Below, one piece after another: positions 34,901 through 45,421 of a stretch of DNA of 64,000 bases. Origin of the DNA: Pseudocercospora fijiensis CIRAD86 (Eukaryota; Ascomycota; Dothideomycetes; Mycosphaerellales; Mycosphaerellaceae). Location: NCBI RefSeq assembly GCF_000340215.1, contig NW_006921535.1:3954596-4018595 (forward strand). The letters are read 5' to 3'. Position numbers and translations under genes: made by a program. Within the stretch, counting starts at the first letter, position 1; the number at the start of each line of letters is the position of its first letter. Below the pieces are notes generated by a model, which saw nothing but the letters and a program-made list of their open reading frames with translations, was not told the DNA's origin and made no database searches.

Positions 34901-37060
34901 TATAGAAGTAGGCCCTAGAAAGGCGATCGAGGGTCTTATTAATAAGGGGGAGTAGGTAGCGGTCTTTAATAGTAATAGCATTAAGCCTACGATAGTCGAT
35001 ATATAGGCGTAGGCTACTATCCTTCTTTAGTACGAACAGGATAGGTGCACTAGTAGGGCTGTTACTATACCGAATTCGACTATTAGCTAGGTTTTCTTCT
35101 AGGTACTTACGCAATATAGCAAGCTCTCGTTTACTAAGGTTATAGAGGGGGCTAAAAGGAACCTCCTTGCCCTCTATAATATTAATCTTATAATCTGTCT
35201 CTTTAAATATAGGCAATATCGATGCTAAGTAGTATTTGAATATATTAATATAGGTTTCTCGAATAGGTACTAGTATACGAGAGAGCTAATTAGGGTCTAT
35301 ACTATTAGGGGGTATAGGTTTATCGTTATCTCTACCGAGAAGATTAGCTATCGGATTAGCTAAGGCGGAGGCCGGTATTAGGTTGCTAATAAACAGGACC
35401 CTAATATCGTTAGGGCACTCGCTAACATTAATGTATTTAATGTCCTCTTTCCGAGCGATTCTAAATCGCTACTTCTAAATGCCTAAGTCTATAGCTATAG
35501 CGTAGTACTTAAGAACAGGGTTGCTAATAATAATAGTAGCTCCCCTATATAGGTTGTCTATATCTACTACGTAGGCAGTAAAGTCTAGTAGGCGTTCATT
35601 TCCGAGGTCGTCCTTTAGAGCTATAGGAATATAGTAGGCCCTATAGGTTAAGTGCCGAGCGTTATTAAACTAAGCAAGGGTTGGCAGGTTAGTCTTCGGC
35701 AGTTGTCGAAGGTCTAATTGCTTAGCTAGGTAATAGCTAATAAGGGTACTAACTGAATTTCCTAGATCTAGTATAACCTTAGTTTAATAGGTAGTGCCCT
35801 TCGTATCCTATATAAGGTAGGAGCGTATTATAGCTAGCACAATGTCGATAGTCTTACGCCGTACGAGGTTAATAGTTAGTGCGGCGCTTACTCTTTTTTC
35901 GACTAATTAAAAGAGCCGACTAGGGTAGCATTAGCGGCTAAAAGGTGTTTCTTATACTTAGCGGAAGCACGGTTAATTCGGGCCTAGTCCTTAGGTTTGT
36001 CGCATTAGCCTAGTAGATAGCTAGTGCTATTACAATTAAAGCACTTCAATCCGGTTAGTAGACTGCCGTAGCTATTATTATTGTTAGTAGAGCGGTTAGC
36101 ATTATAGGGATACGAGCCCCTTCTACGGCCCCTATCGCGGCCTCCTCTATATAGCCGCTAGCTACGGCCTCTCTTACGATCGTTACTGTTCCTATTGTTA
36201 GTATTGTTGTCTTAGTAGGAACCTTAGTTTCCCCCGCGGCTACGGTTGCTACGGTTAGTACTAGCTAGTCGGATCCTCGATTCTAGTCGTTGTTAGAGCT
36301 AAACAGCCCGTTCGGCTGTTTCTACTTCGACTATAAATTAAATACGTATAAGATTAGTCTGTTTAAATATACGGCGGCGGTCTAACTTAAGGACTAATTC
36401 CTATCTTAATTTAGGGCGTATTTCGGAGATCTAGATAGAATTAGTTTTAGTCGGGAGGTCGTCTTCGAGGGTCTTTAAATAGGCCTTAAATAAGCGAGCT
36501 ATCTAATTAGTCTTTTACTTAGTCCGAAGGTACTAGTCCTAAGCGTATTGTTGCCTTAGTATAGGGTTTCTAAGAGTGTCTAGCATAATAGTCTTATAGG
36601 TTTTCTACTAAATAGCAGTCTGATTATTAAGGGAATCGAAATAGTCGTCCTAGGTGCGCTTTAGGTTACTATTAATGTACTATATAGCGTAAACAACTAA
36701 GGAATAGTCGTCTAGAAGAGCCCTTAGTGCATTTCGCTAGTTAAGCTTATAATCGCGTATATAATTATTATATTGCTTGCGACTAGAGCTATTAAACACG
36801 GTATAGTCCTTAAGTTTAGCATCCTTCTTCTAGACTAGGACTAATAGTAAGGAAGGCCCTGCTGTCGGCTTAGTATTAGTTGTTAGGGCCTCCTAAAGGC
36901 GGCGAATTTCGAGGAGGTTGTCCTTTAGCTGTTGTTCTTAACGTAGGGTAGTAAGCCTGTTTTAGGTAGCTTCTTAGAGTCTCCCTACTAGTTAGGGGCT
37001 AAAGGCTAGCTAGCTATATCGTCGATTAATAATATTATTAAGAATGTCGTCGATAGGCAA
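31985..37060 (-). pseudogene. Gag-Pol relic of the Ty3/gypsy retrotransposon
   Basis: Order on the minus strand, 5' to 3'. Gag-like region (about 37060-35900) ends in a zinc knuckle CFNCNSTSYLLGQC near 36045-36000, in which Tyr replaces the zinc His by a CAT to TAT change. RT is near 35220-34640: YIDYRRLNAI, TILDIKDAYYRI, and YLDNILVY in place of the catalytic YLDD (a TpG to TpA change). RNase H is near 34250-33950. The integrase zinc region and core are near 33400-32650 (LTIDFIIGLP, VVDRFTK, SDRGSTF). A chromodomain-like end near 32200-32050 has IERILKHR and YLLR-QGY. Many TAG/TAA stops make it inactive. The long 3' intact stretches are remnants only. Confidence 0.85.
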
Positions 37061-37506
37061 TTCTAGGTCGTTACTTAGAATTATAGGTTCTTTTTTAATA
37101 GGCTCTCTAGTAGGCTCTTTAGTAGGAGGCACTTTAGTAGGCACTTTAGTAGGGACTGTGCTACTAGCGTTGTTATTGCTAGCGCTGCTAGCGGTAGCAC
37201 GGTTGTTATTGCTTCGTAATAAGCCGGCTATTATAATAGGGGGTAATACTAATAATGTATTATTAGCCCCTAAGATACGGATATAGCGGAATTAGTAGAT
37301 ATTAGTCTAGTACGATTAACTTAGTATAATAGGCCGTATAGAAGGCCTTGCTCGATAATTGGTACGGTTGTTTCGATAGGATAGTACGTATAGGTCCTAT
37401 TCTTTAGGCGTAATATAGTTAGATTAGTCTTGTTCGTAGCTATACCGCTAAAAGCTTGAAATAAGGACTATCTAGCTGCTGCTCTTAAAGGGTAGATCGA
37501 ATACTA

Positions 37507-37703
37507 TATAAGAAGGGTATATTAGCAGGTAGATAGGGTAGTAGTAGGTATAGGTAGTATTCGATAAGGAGCTAGGAGGAGAGGGAGGAAGGCAGGCAAG
37601 TTAGCCTATTGCTAAGCGCTAAGCCCTGCCTAAGGCATCGAGACCCTAGCTTTACTCGAGCCCGGTTACATACTAATTACGTGTAACCTCTTTAGCCCTA
37701 ATA
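37507..37703 (-). repeat. 5' LTR (right copy)
   Basis: 197 bp, less RIPed than the left copy: it keeps CAGG, GGCATC, TTACATAC and ACGTGTAAC where the left copy has TA. TAGTA follows at 37704-37708. Confidence 0.9.
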
Positions 37704-37766
37704 TAGTAAAAGGAAAAGAAGAGAAATTAAGCGTAAAATCGATAGTAGTAGCTATATTAAAGAAGT

Positions 37767-38050
37767 TTAGTAAAACGCGCGTATTCGAGGCGAAAGTATA
37801 GAAGGAGTTAACTAAATAGGTTAATAGCGTCTTAATTACTATAGATAATTAAGAGATAGTCGATTTAAAGATATTATCTATAGAAAATAAGTTAGCGCCT
37901 ACTATATACCTAGTAGATAGTATAGTAATAAAGGAAGAAGATATCGAGATAGCTTATTATAATTCTTATAACGCCTTTTAGGATAGGTAGACCTAGCGCC
38001 TACTTGCTAGTAACTAAGAAGTCGCTATAAAGAATTTCTAAATTTCGAGC
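37767..38050 (+). pseudogene. Unrecognised coding-like relic inside the split TIR element
   Basis: One forward frame reads well apart from RIP-type stops, with segments such as LSVKSIVVAILKKFSKTRVF and KILSIENKLAPTIYLVDSIV. No DDE motif or other family was recognised. It lies between the retrotransposon and the right TIR, so it belongs to the outer element, whose 5' part would be in 30273-30556. Confidence 0.35.
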
Positions 38051-38525
38051 GTATCGGCTAGTCTACGAAATATATATACAAAGCGCTATATTAGGTAAGT
38101 ATAAGGGCGTAGAAGAAGGGACTCTTTATTATTAATTAGTTTATAGTCTCGTCTACTAAGGGCTTTACTAAAAGCAACTAGTTTAGGTAAAGTTATAGCG
38201 ATAGTAAGTATATCTAAGTTAGGGTTAAAGAGTTAAGATTAACTTACGCTATGCCTATTACTAGTATAATATCGTTAATTGTTTTATCTTCTACTTTAAA
38301 TAACAACTCCGCCTTCTTTATAATTTTAAGCAGTATCTTTATACTATTACTATTATCCTTTTCTAGTAGTTTTAGGGGCGGCGCCTTCTTTATACGTACT
38401 ATTACGTTCTCCGCAATATATATACAATTAAAACAATACCTTAACGGTCGCTATACTATTAAAAATGCGACGACACGGTCTATAAAGAGTTAGGTTCGAA
38501 ATGCGGCGTACGGCTCTGCGAGAGT

Positions 38526-38557
38526 CTTGGCATTCTACGGTAAAACGCAAAGAATAG
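38526..38557 (-). repeat. Right TIR of the split DNA element
   Basis: Inverted match to 30241-30272 (31 of 32), followed by TA at 38558-38559. Host composition resumes immediately after. Confidence 0.85.
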
Positions 38558-38559
38558 TA

Positions 38560-39247
38560 AGCCGATCAATCCCCACTGCACTCGGCACTCCACGAATCGT
38601 GCGAGATCGTCCACACATTGGGCGAGCGGCGCGGCTTGGCTGGCACTGCGGCAAAAGGGGACCACATCCTCGCATTGGTCGCTGGCGAGTGGTGAGTCTA
38701 CATTCCCGCTTCTTTGCACAGCCTCACGGTCGCACCTCCCCTCCCCTCCCAAGCACTGCGCTACGCTGACGACGACTCTAGCGGACACGAGATAGGAGAG
38801 CAGAGACATCTTCACGCGTGTAGAGTCTGCATACCACCATCCACCACCTCCTCCACGACAACGACATTCGTTTTCTAGCTCTCTCCGCGGCCACGACGCG
38901 CGAAACAATCGAAAGCGTCATCCGGCCACCAGTGCGGCGGCGACAAGCGCTGGCCCAACGACCACCAAACTCTCGCCCGCCAGCCATCCGTTCCAGGAAG
39001 GCGAACCTCCTGCCTTTGCCGTTCGTTCTTCGATCCCTTACCACCAACAACCCCGACTTTCGCTTTGTGTCTGCACCAGCGGCGGACTGTGCGCTCGACT
39101 CCTCCTAAAAACACCACCGTCGCCGCTCGTCAGCGCGCTGACGACGCCCACCTTCGCTCCGCGCCTCCGGGCCAGCCGGCGCGCATACCAATACCAGTCG
39201 ACTGCATTCATCTCGGACACGCCCTCAGAGCAACCGCAGCCGCAATC
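38560..39247 (+). promoter_or_regulatory. Upstream region and leader of the TRP/FLC-like gene
   Basis: Non-RIPed and C-rich (CCTCCCCTCCC near 38738-38750; CCACCATCCACCACC near 38837), as in many fungal promoters and leaders. No gene is seen. The transposon TIR lies about 690 bp upstream of the start codon. Confidence 0.4.
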
Positions 39248-41570
39248 ATGACGCGCTCAGTAACATCATTAATCTCGACCCTCCTCCTGGCGCTTGCGCC
39301 GCTCACATGCGCCGAGCGCATGCTGACGTCCACTTCGCTCAACCCCTGTCAGGCGAACAACAACTTTTCAGCGACCCTCTTCGACGTCGTATTCACGCCT
39401 AAGAATCGCTCGTTGGCATTCGATGTGGTCGGTGTCAGCAGTATCACCGGAAACGTTACTATCGAGCTGGTGGTGCTCGCATACGGTCTTTCGGTGTACA
39501 AGACTACCATCAACCCATGCGACTCCGACGATTTCCAGGGACTGTGTCCCATGAACGAGGGCCAGATCAACCTGAACAGTAATGCGGATATCCCAGCAGA
39601 CAAGCTGAAACAGGTACCAGGTAAGCGCTTGAGCACATGCATAGCTGAAGTTCGACGAGGCTGACTCTAATTATGCATCAGGCATTGCGTACACTGTACC
39701 AGATCTTGATGCCAAGGTGCAGGTCTACTTCAACTCCACTAACACTGGCACATCGGCGGCTTGCGTCGAGGCAGAGTTGTCGAATGGAAAGACGGTAGAC
39801 CAGAAGGGAGTGGCATGGGCACTGGCCGTGCTCTGCGGTCTGGCGCTTGTCTCATCAGCCATCACATCTGGACTCGGACACTCGAACACCGCTGCCCATG
39901 TTGCTGCCAACGCAATGGCACTTTTCGGATACTTCCAGTCGCAGGCCTGCATTGGCATGACTGCCGTGACCCTACCCCCGATCGTCGCTGCCTGGACCCA
40001 GAACATGATGTGGAGTATGGGTATCATTCGTGTCGGTTTCCTGCAGACTCTCGCCACATGGTACCAACGCGCAACTGGCGGAACTCCAACTACGATATTG
40101 TCGAATTTGAGCTCTGCTTCCGTGCGAGTTCAGAAGCGTAGTCTGGATGACTATGCTCGCCTTGCCAGCCGCGCCGCCGATCAGCTTCACAAGCTCATCC
40201 TCAAGCGATCCAATGCTGGCTCTCAAGGTACCGACACTTCGACTACGGTCACTGTACGAGGTATCAATCGTGTTGGATTTACTGCTGGCATTGAGCCAAC
40301 TAATATCTTCATGACCGGCTACGTCTTTTTCCTGATCTTCGTCATCTTCGTGGTGCTGGGCGTATGCATCTTCAAGGGAGTTTGCGAACTACTGGTCAAG
40401 GGTGGCCGCATGAAGGGCGAGAAGTTCCAGGACTTCCGCAATGGCTGGACTACCGTGCTCAAGGGTATCCTCTTCCGAATCGTGCTCATCGGCTATCCAC
40501 AGATGGCTGTGCTCTGCTTCTGGGAGCTTACTGTTCGCGATTCCGGAGCCATCGTCGTCTTGGCCGTATTCACAATCTTCTCTATGTTGGCCATCCTCAT
40601 CTGGGCATCAAGCAAGGTCATCAGACTGGCCCGCCGAAGCATTGCGATGCACAAGAACCCAGCATACATCCTCTACTCAGACCCGGTCTCTCTCAACAAA
40701 TGGGGTTTCCTGTACGTCCAATTCAAGGCCACCGCATACTATTTCATCCTGCCATGGATGGTATACATCCTCATCAAGGGTCTCTTCATCGGCACCGCGC
40801 AAAGCAGCGGCACTGTTCAGGCAGTTGCTCTCGTTATTATCGAAGCCTGCATGCTGATCGCTGTCTGTGTGCTCCGCCCATACATGGACAAGAAGACCAA
40901 CGCGTTCAACATTGCCATCTGCGTGATCAACTTTTTGAGCGCCATCTTCTTGCTCGTTTTCTCCGACATTTTCGGTCAACCAGTGAGTTGTAGCTGCTTC
41001 TATAAAACTTGGCTATCAAGACTAATTATTTTACAGGGTATCGTCACTGGTGTCATGGGCGTCATCTTCTTTATCTACAATGCCGCCTTCTCCACCATCC
41101 TACTCATCATCGTCCTCGTCGCATCGATTATTGCCATCACTGCCAAGAACCCGGACACACGCTATCAGCCAATGCGTGATGACCGTGGCAGCTTCATCAA
41201 GTCGCAGACCCAGTTGAACACCGAGCTAGATGCTCTTGGAGCTACTGCTCGCGGGGAGTCGAAGCATGGCTTCAACGCGAACAAGAGCGGAGCACGCATC
41301 GAGGATGATGATGACAGCTGGTCGGGCGGTAGCAGCACCGAGCGCCAGAAGGAGGCTCAAGCCGGTGGCTACGGGTACAACCCACCACGTAGTCCGATGA
41401 GTGCGCACACCCCAGCATATCCGGCTAGCGATAATGGGAGTGGGAGGCATCTCCCACCCTACGACCGAAGCGCAACCGCCAGCCCATACAGCGTTGGAGG
41501 CGGACAAAATCGCTTTCGTCAGCCAGGCGCAAGTCCGAGTCCTTGGCAACGAGGTGCCGGCTATGAATAA
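39248..41570 (+). CDS. Fungal TRP-like / flavin-carrier (FLC) family membrane protein
   Basis: Three exons, 39248-39620, 39682-40982 and 41037-41570; introns are 61 and 54 nt; 735 aa. A signal peptide (about residues 1-20, LISTLLLALAPLTCA) is followed by an ML-like luminal domain (about 22-165) with the spaced Cys typical of the family. Then come about nine hydrophobic segments, including FMTGYVFFLIFVIFVVLGVC and FNIAICVINFLSAIFLLVF. The cytosolic tail is Ser/Gly/Pro-rich. This is the layout of Flc1-3 and S. pombe Pkd2/Trp663 homologues, which act in the ER or plasma membrane in calcium homeostasis, heme/FAD transport and cell-wall integrity. Which of these roles applies here is not known. 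The second intron is a multiple of three without stops, so its retention would add 18 residues. An earlier in-frame start is unlikely, because the signal peptide begins at this ATG. Confidence 0.85.
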
Positions 41571-42375
41571 ATTTCGCCCTCCATTCTTCAGTGATCCTTC
41601 ATCGGAGACTATGAGTATGGCGATCCTAATGAGTACAGATCATCATCCCACTCCAGGCGCGAGACTCGAGCAAGCACCAGTGTTGCGACCAACGCTGCCT
41701 CGTGCAAAGTCTTCAACTGATACCGTGGGCAAGGTTCTCGACTTGTACTACAACAGTCGACAACCTCCGCCCGCACCTTCGACTACAAGGCATCCACTGC
41801 TCTAGGCTAGCATCGGTGGGGAGATGGAGAACAGTGCGTATAATGGCCTTTTTCACGAATTTCTGAATTTGTAAATAACCCCTGCTGCTATCGGGTCTGT
41901 TTTGTTCTTTTATGCATTGGGCTGGTCAAAGTGGCATGCATATTGTCTCTCACGAAGTAAGTCGCTCCCTAGTGGGTGCCTACCAATTGGAGTTGGCTGG
42001 AACTACAATAAATATTTGATTGCTTCGGCAGGAACGCAGGGAGAAGAGCCTGCGATCGATATCATCGAGGATGAAACGGGATGTGCGGCGTTTTTGATCG
42101 TGTCTCCGATGGAAAAGTGAGAGGATGCCATAGGACAAAGTCACTCGATTCCAATGGAAATGTGGATAATTCACATACTTTGCTGCTTCGCGATTTCTCT
42201 TTCACCGGGGCGGCGTGCATCAATGATGGGCACCTGCGGATGTCGTTCAACTTGAAACACCCCTGGCATGGAAGCAACATTGCAGGCGAGGTGATCTATG
42301 CATTCAATCACTATCTGAATCCCTCTCATCATCTGCTTTATCACTCCCATGCGTATACGCGACTCCTCTCCCCTT
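41571..42375. other. Convergent intergenic region
   Basis: About 800 bp between the 3' ends of the FLC-like gene and the WKF-domain gene. No gene was recognised. It includes TTTGTAAATAA-like and AATAAATATT stretches (about 41867 and 42006), which could serve 3'-end formation. Confidence 0.4.
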
Positions 42376-44069
42376 TCAACTATGGGCTTTTGGCTTTGGC
42401 GCCGTGCTATTGTATGTTTGTGATGTCGCTTTTCCGAACTTCTTGTCCAAGAAGGAATCGTCGAACGGGTTCGCTGGATCTGCTGTCTTGGCTTTCTTTG
42501 GCGGCGATGGCTTTCTGGGCTGAGGGCTATCACTATCGCTCTCACTCTCACTTTCGTCGCTCGAGGTGTCTGATGAGGAGTCGCTCTCGCTCTCGCCCTC
42601 ACTGCTCGAGGATGACGAGGATTCAGATGGAGATGAAACTTCGGTGCGAGCTTTCCTCTTTCTTTTCCTATTTTCCGCTTCGGCGAGGGCTGTGCCTTTC
42701 GTATTTGTCTCTACGACTCGTGTGGCTCGAGGGATGTTGGCTGGTGTTGTTGAGTTGGATGTTGACGCTGTAGGTATAACTGGAGTTGGCTCGGGTTCTG
42801 CGAATAGTACGTTGTCGAGAGCTTCGCTCAAGATGGCTTCAGCACGTTTGCCACGCTCGTACTCCTGTGCCATCTCCTTGAGCTTCTCGTCGCCGTATTG
42901 CGTCCTCCCTGCGCCGGATGCTTCGTAGCGCTCGAATGAGCTTTTCAAGGCTTCGTAGTATGCACGTCGTCGTGCTGCTGCCGATCCCAGGGACATTGCA
43001 TCTGCACCTTCGTTCTCGCTGACCCAGATTGCTTTCAGTACGTCTTCGGCTTGCTCGGCTATGCGCTGTCGTGCTTGACCCTTCAGACCTTTGATGTATT
43101 GGACGACTGCTGGAGTATGCTCTGATGGAATTCGGGAGATGTTGAATAGATTTCGGAAGAGATCGTTTTGCTTATTCTTGTTGAATTTCCAGTTGTCTTT
43201 GTCGCGTTGATATTGGAGAAGATACTCCACATAGTCCGGAACAGATTTCGTGACCGTCTCTGCGCCTTCTGCTGCAGTCTTCGTAGACTTTTTCGCCTTC
43301 TTTTGCTTCTTCTTCTTCTTCCTCTTGTCGTCTTTCTTCGGCTGCTCTGATGGCGAAGGCGGCTGCGCTTCTGGCTGTTCTGATGCGCTATTTTCGGTGG
43401 CGCTCTTGTCGCCCGCCCATGCTTTGAAGAAGTTGGAAGCAGAGTAGCCGTCTTGTGCTTTTGTATCTGGAGTGAAGGAAACCGACTTGCGCAAAGACGC
43501 TGGCTGAGGTGGAGCAGTCTCGGATGACCTACAAGCACATGTTAGCGACATATGGCGCATGTGACATGATGAGCAAGTTTGGGCGTGATCCCGAAAAGTC
43601 GTGCTCGTGGCGCCGTGACATGCCATGATGTCGCGGACAATGCCTATCGCAAAGAAATTGCCACTCACTCGTCATCCCCAAACACTATCCGTTTCGGCGT
43701 CTGATTTGGCGCTTTGAAGACTCCTGTCGGCGCTGGCAGGCTAGAAGCTTCTGAGCTTCCTGAGTGAGCATTCGTCTGCGTCTGCTGGCGAATATGTGCT
43801 CGATTCCTATGGAATGCTTCATTTGGATCTAGACGTTGGTGAGCGGGCGGCGCCGGCTTTTGTCGTTTGGCAGGTGTCTCGGGTGCTTCATCAGAAAATG
43901 ATCTCTTGTTGAGCATCTTCGCCGGCTCCGGCCTGACACTGGAAACATCGTTGGTCTTGGTTCTTGTTGTATCCTGAGATTCTTGATCTGGAGAGTCTTT
44001 TGCATATTTCAACTTCAAGCCAATTCGTTTCCAAGCCGGCACTCTGGGTGCAGAGTCTGTAGCTGCCAT
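42376..44069 (-). CDS. WKF-domain protein (C7orf50-like), nucleolar type
   Basis: Two exons, 44069-43669 and 43528-42376, with a 140-nt intron (GA|GTGAGT...TTGTAG|G), give 517 aa. The N-terminal third has RVPAWKRIGLKLKYAKD and a basic NLS-like stretch (TPAKRQKP). The middle has a Lys-only tract (DKRKKKKKQKKAKKSTK) followed by the diagnostic domain at about residues 240-310 (YVEYLLQYQRDKDNWKFNKN and IPSEHTPAVVQYIKGLKGQA). The C-terminus is a Ser/Glu/Asp tract and an NPFDDSFLDKKFG motif. The WKF motif defines the former DUF2373 family. Human C7orf50 is nucleolar and linked to ribosome biogenesis; that role is inferred here. It is divergent from scl1. Confidence 0.8.
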
Positions 44070-44404
44070 TCTGCAGAACATTTAGCGATACACAATTGAT
44101 GCGGCTCAGCACATTTTCATTTCTCGTGGACCATCGAAGTGAGGCATCACCAGCATGCTAGATTTTTTGATAGGAACCAAGCTAGCGCTAAGGCTGCAAG
44201 GCACCAAAAAGGTCCGAGCTCGAGCTTCTCCAGGAAGTCGCGACGCAACACGCTGCTGGCTGGAAACACTCCATCATTCAACTCCCCATCGCCATCGCCT
44301 CGCCTCGCCCAGACCTTCGACCTTCTGCAAACAAACATTACGATTGCCGACAAGCAATAGGAAATCCGAATACCCATCAACGACTCAGCTAGACCACCGC
44401 CACC
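44070..44404. promoter_or_regulatory. Bidirectional promoter, WKF gene / scl1
   Basis: 335 bp separate the two start codons, so both promoters must share or overlap here. It contains CT-rich and GCCATCGCCTCGCC-like stretches; no proteasome-box element was identified with confidence. The scl1 start has a good context (CCACCATGTC). Confidence 0.5.
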
Positions 44405-45421
44405 ATGTCTGGCAAGTGTCCTCCTGACGACGGCATGCAAGATACGAGGCGCAGCTGCTAATACTGAATGCTACAGGAAGCGCGGGCTTCGACAGACACA
44501 TCACCATCTTCTCAGACCAGGGACGTCTCTACCAAGTCGGTACGTAACAGAATGTCGTCCAAATACAGCATATGATGGGAACAGGCGCTAATTGGAGCGC
44601 TATTCAGAGTATGCGTTCAAGGCTATCACCGCAGCAAACATCACATCCGTCGGCGTAAGAGGCAAAGACTGCGCAGTCGTCATATCGCAGAAGAAGGTGC
44701 CGGTACGTGAAAGAACATACCTGCCTGGATTGGAGCGAATGCTGATTATGGAGTGGCTGAGCAGGACAAGCTCATTGACCCATCCTCAGTCTCATACGTC
44801 CACAGACTCTCTCCTTCCGTAGGCTGCGTTATGACTGGCTCAATAGCAGATGCAAGAGCTTCGGTGAATCGCGCGAGAGGCGAGGCTGCAGAGTTTCGAT
44901 ACAAGTCTGGCTACGAGATGCCCTGCGATGTTCTTGCCAAGCGTATAGCCAATATCTCGCAAGTCTATACTCAGCGGGTAAGTGGAATCGTGAAGCGCAA
45001 TATACAAATGGAGACTGACGACAGGATTGATCAGGCTTACATGAGACCCCTGGGTGTCGCAACCACACTCATCTCCGTGGACTCAGAGTACGGTCCTCAG
45101 CTGTACAAGTGCGATCCAGCAGGCTACTATGTTGGATACAAGGCGACTGCATCTGGACCAAAGGCGCAAGAGGCGTTGAACTTTCTCGAGAAGAAGCTGA
45201 AGAATAAGGATCACGCAGAAGGCAGCTGGGATGAGGTCGTTGAGCTCGCCATCACTACCCTAAGCACAGTGCTCAGCGTTGACTTCAAGAAGGGTGAATT
45301 GGAGATTGGCACCGTTGGCGCTCCTCGACAGGACGGCAAGGAGGGCACTGACCCTAACTTCCGTCCTCTGACGGAAGATGAGATTGATGAGCGGCTGCAA
45401 GCCATTGCAGAGAAGGACTAA
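44405..45421 (+). CDS. scl1: 20S proteasome subunit alpha 1 (Scl1/PSMA6)
   Basis: Five exons: 44405-44411 (7 nt), 44477-44539, 44608-44702, 44765-44977 and 45035-45421; 254 aa, all phases consistent. The first intron uses a GC donor (G|GCAAGT), needed to join MSG to [16 protein letters not shown]. The N-terminal alpha-subunit signature (GRLYQVEYAFKAI) is present. Further family motifs are [51 protein letters not shown] and [17 protein letters not shown]. Length and order match yeast Scl1. Alpha subunits are non-catalytic; they form the outer ring that gates the core particle and docks the 19S cap. The gene is essential in other fungi. Confidence 0.95.

Larger units (their letters stand above)
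30557..37703 (-). mobile_element. Ty3/gypsy chromodomain retrotransposon (7.15 kb, RIPed)
   Basis: Direct LTRs at 30557-30754 and 37507-37703 are flanked by a 5-bp TAGTA duplication (30552-30556 and 37704-37708). Coding sense is minus, so the right LTR is the 5' LTR. On the minus strand the LTR begins TATTAGGGC (RIPed TGTTAGGGC). A tRNA-type primer site starts TAG (RIPed TGG) just inside the 5' LTR at 37506-37495. A purine-rich tract AGAAGGGAAGCG abuts the 3' LTR. Domain order is Gag with zinc knuckle, protease region, RT, RNase H, integrase, chromodomain: the chromovirus order. It inserted into the smaller TIR element. Confidence 0.9.
30241..38557. mobile_element. TIR DNA element (about 1.17 kb) split by an LTR retrotransposon
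   Basis: 32-bp inverted ends start CTATTCTATGCGTTTTACC on the left and CTATTCTTTGCGTTTTACC on the right (reverse complement), matching 31 of 32, with TA duplications at 30239-30240 and 38558-38559. Removing the LTR element and one target copy leaves 316 + 849 bp. Each TIR contains an internal ATTCT(A/T)...TAGAAT inverted repeat. TA duplication and size fit a Tc1/mariner or pogo-type non-autonomous element. The right part holds a coding-like relic frame with no transposase motif. Confidence 0.75.

Noticed and set aside
34344..35216. Two intact-looking RT fragments as a live gene
   Set aside because: They are short stop-free stretches of one RIPed pol; the catalytic YLDD is changed and many stops flank them.
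38492..38515. GGTTCGAAATGC resembling a tRNA B box
   Set aside because: No A box, acceptor stem or cloverleaf around it, and it lies inside the TIR element.
40364..40993. 209-codon frame within the FLC-like gene
   Set aside because: Same-strand out-of-frame shadow; the real frame has signal peptide and membrane spans.
42081..42773. 230-codon plus frame over the 3' end of the WKF gene
   Set aside because: Shadow of the Ser/Glu-rich tail on the opposite strand.
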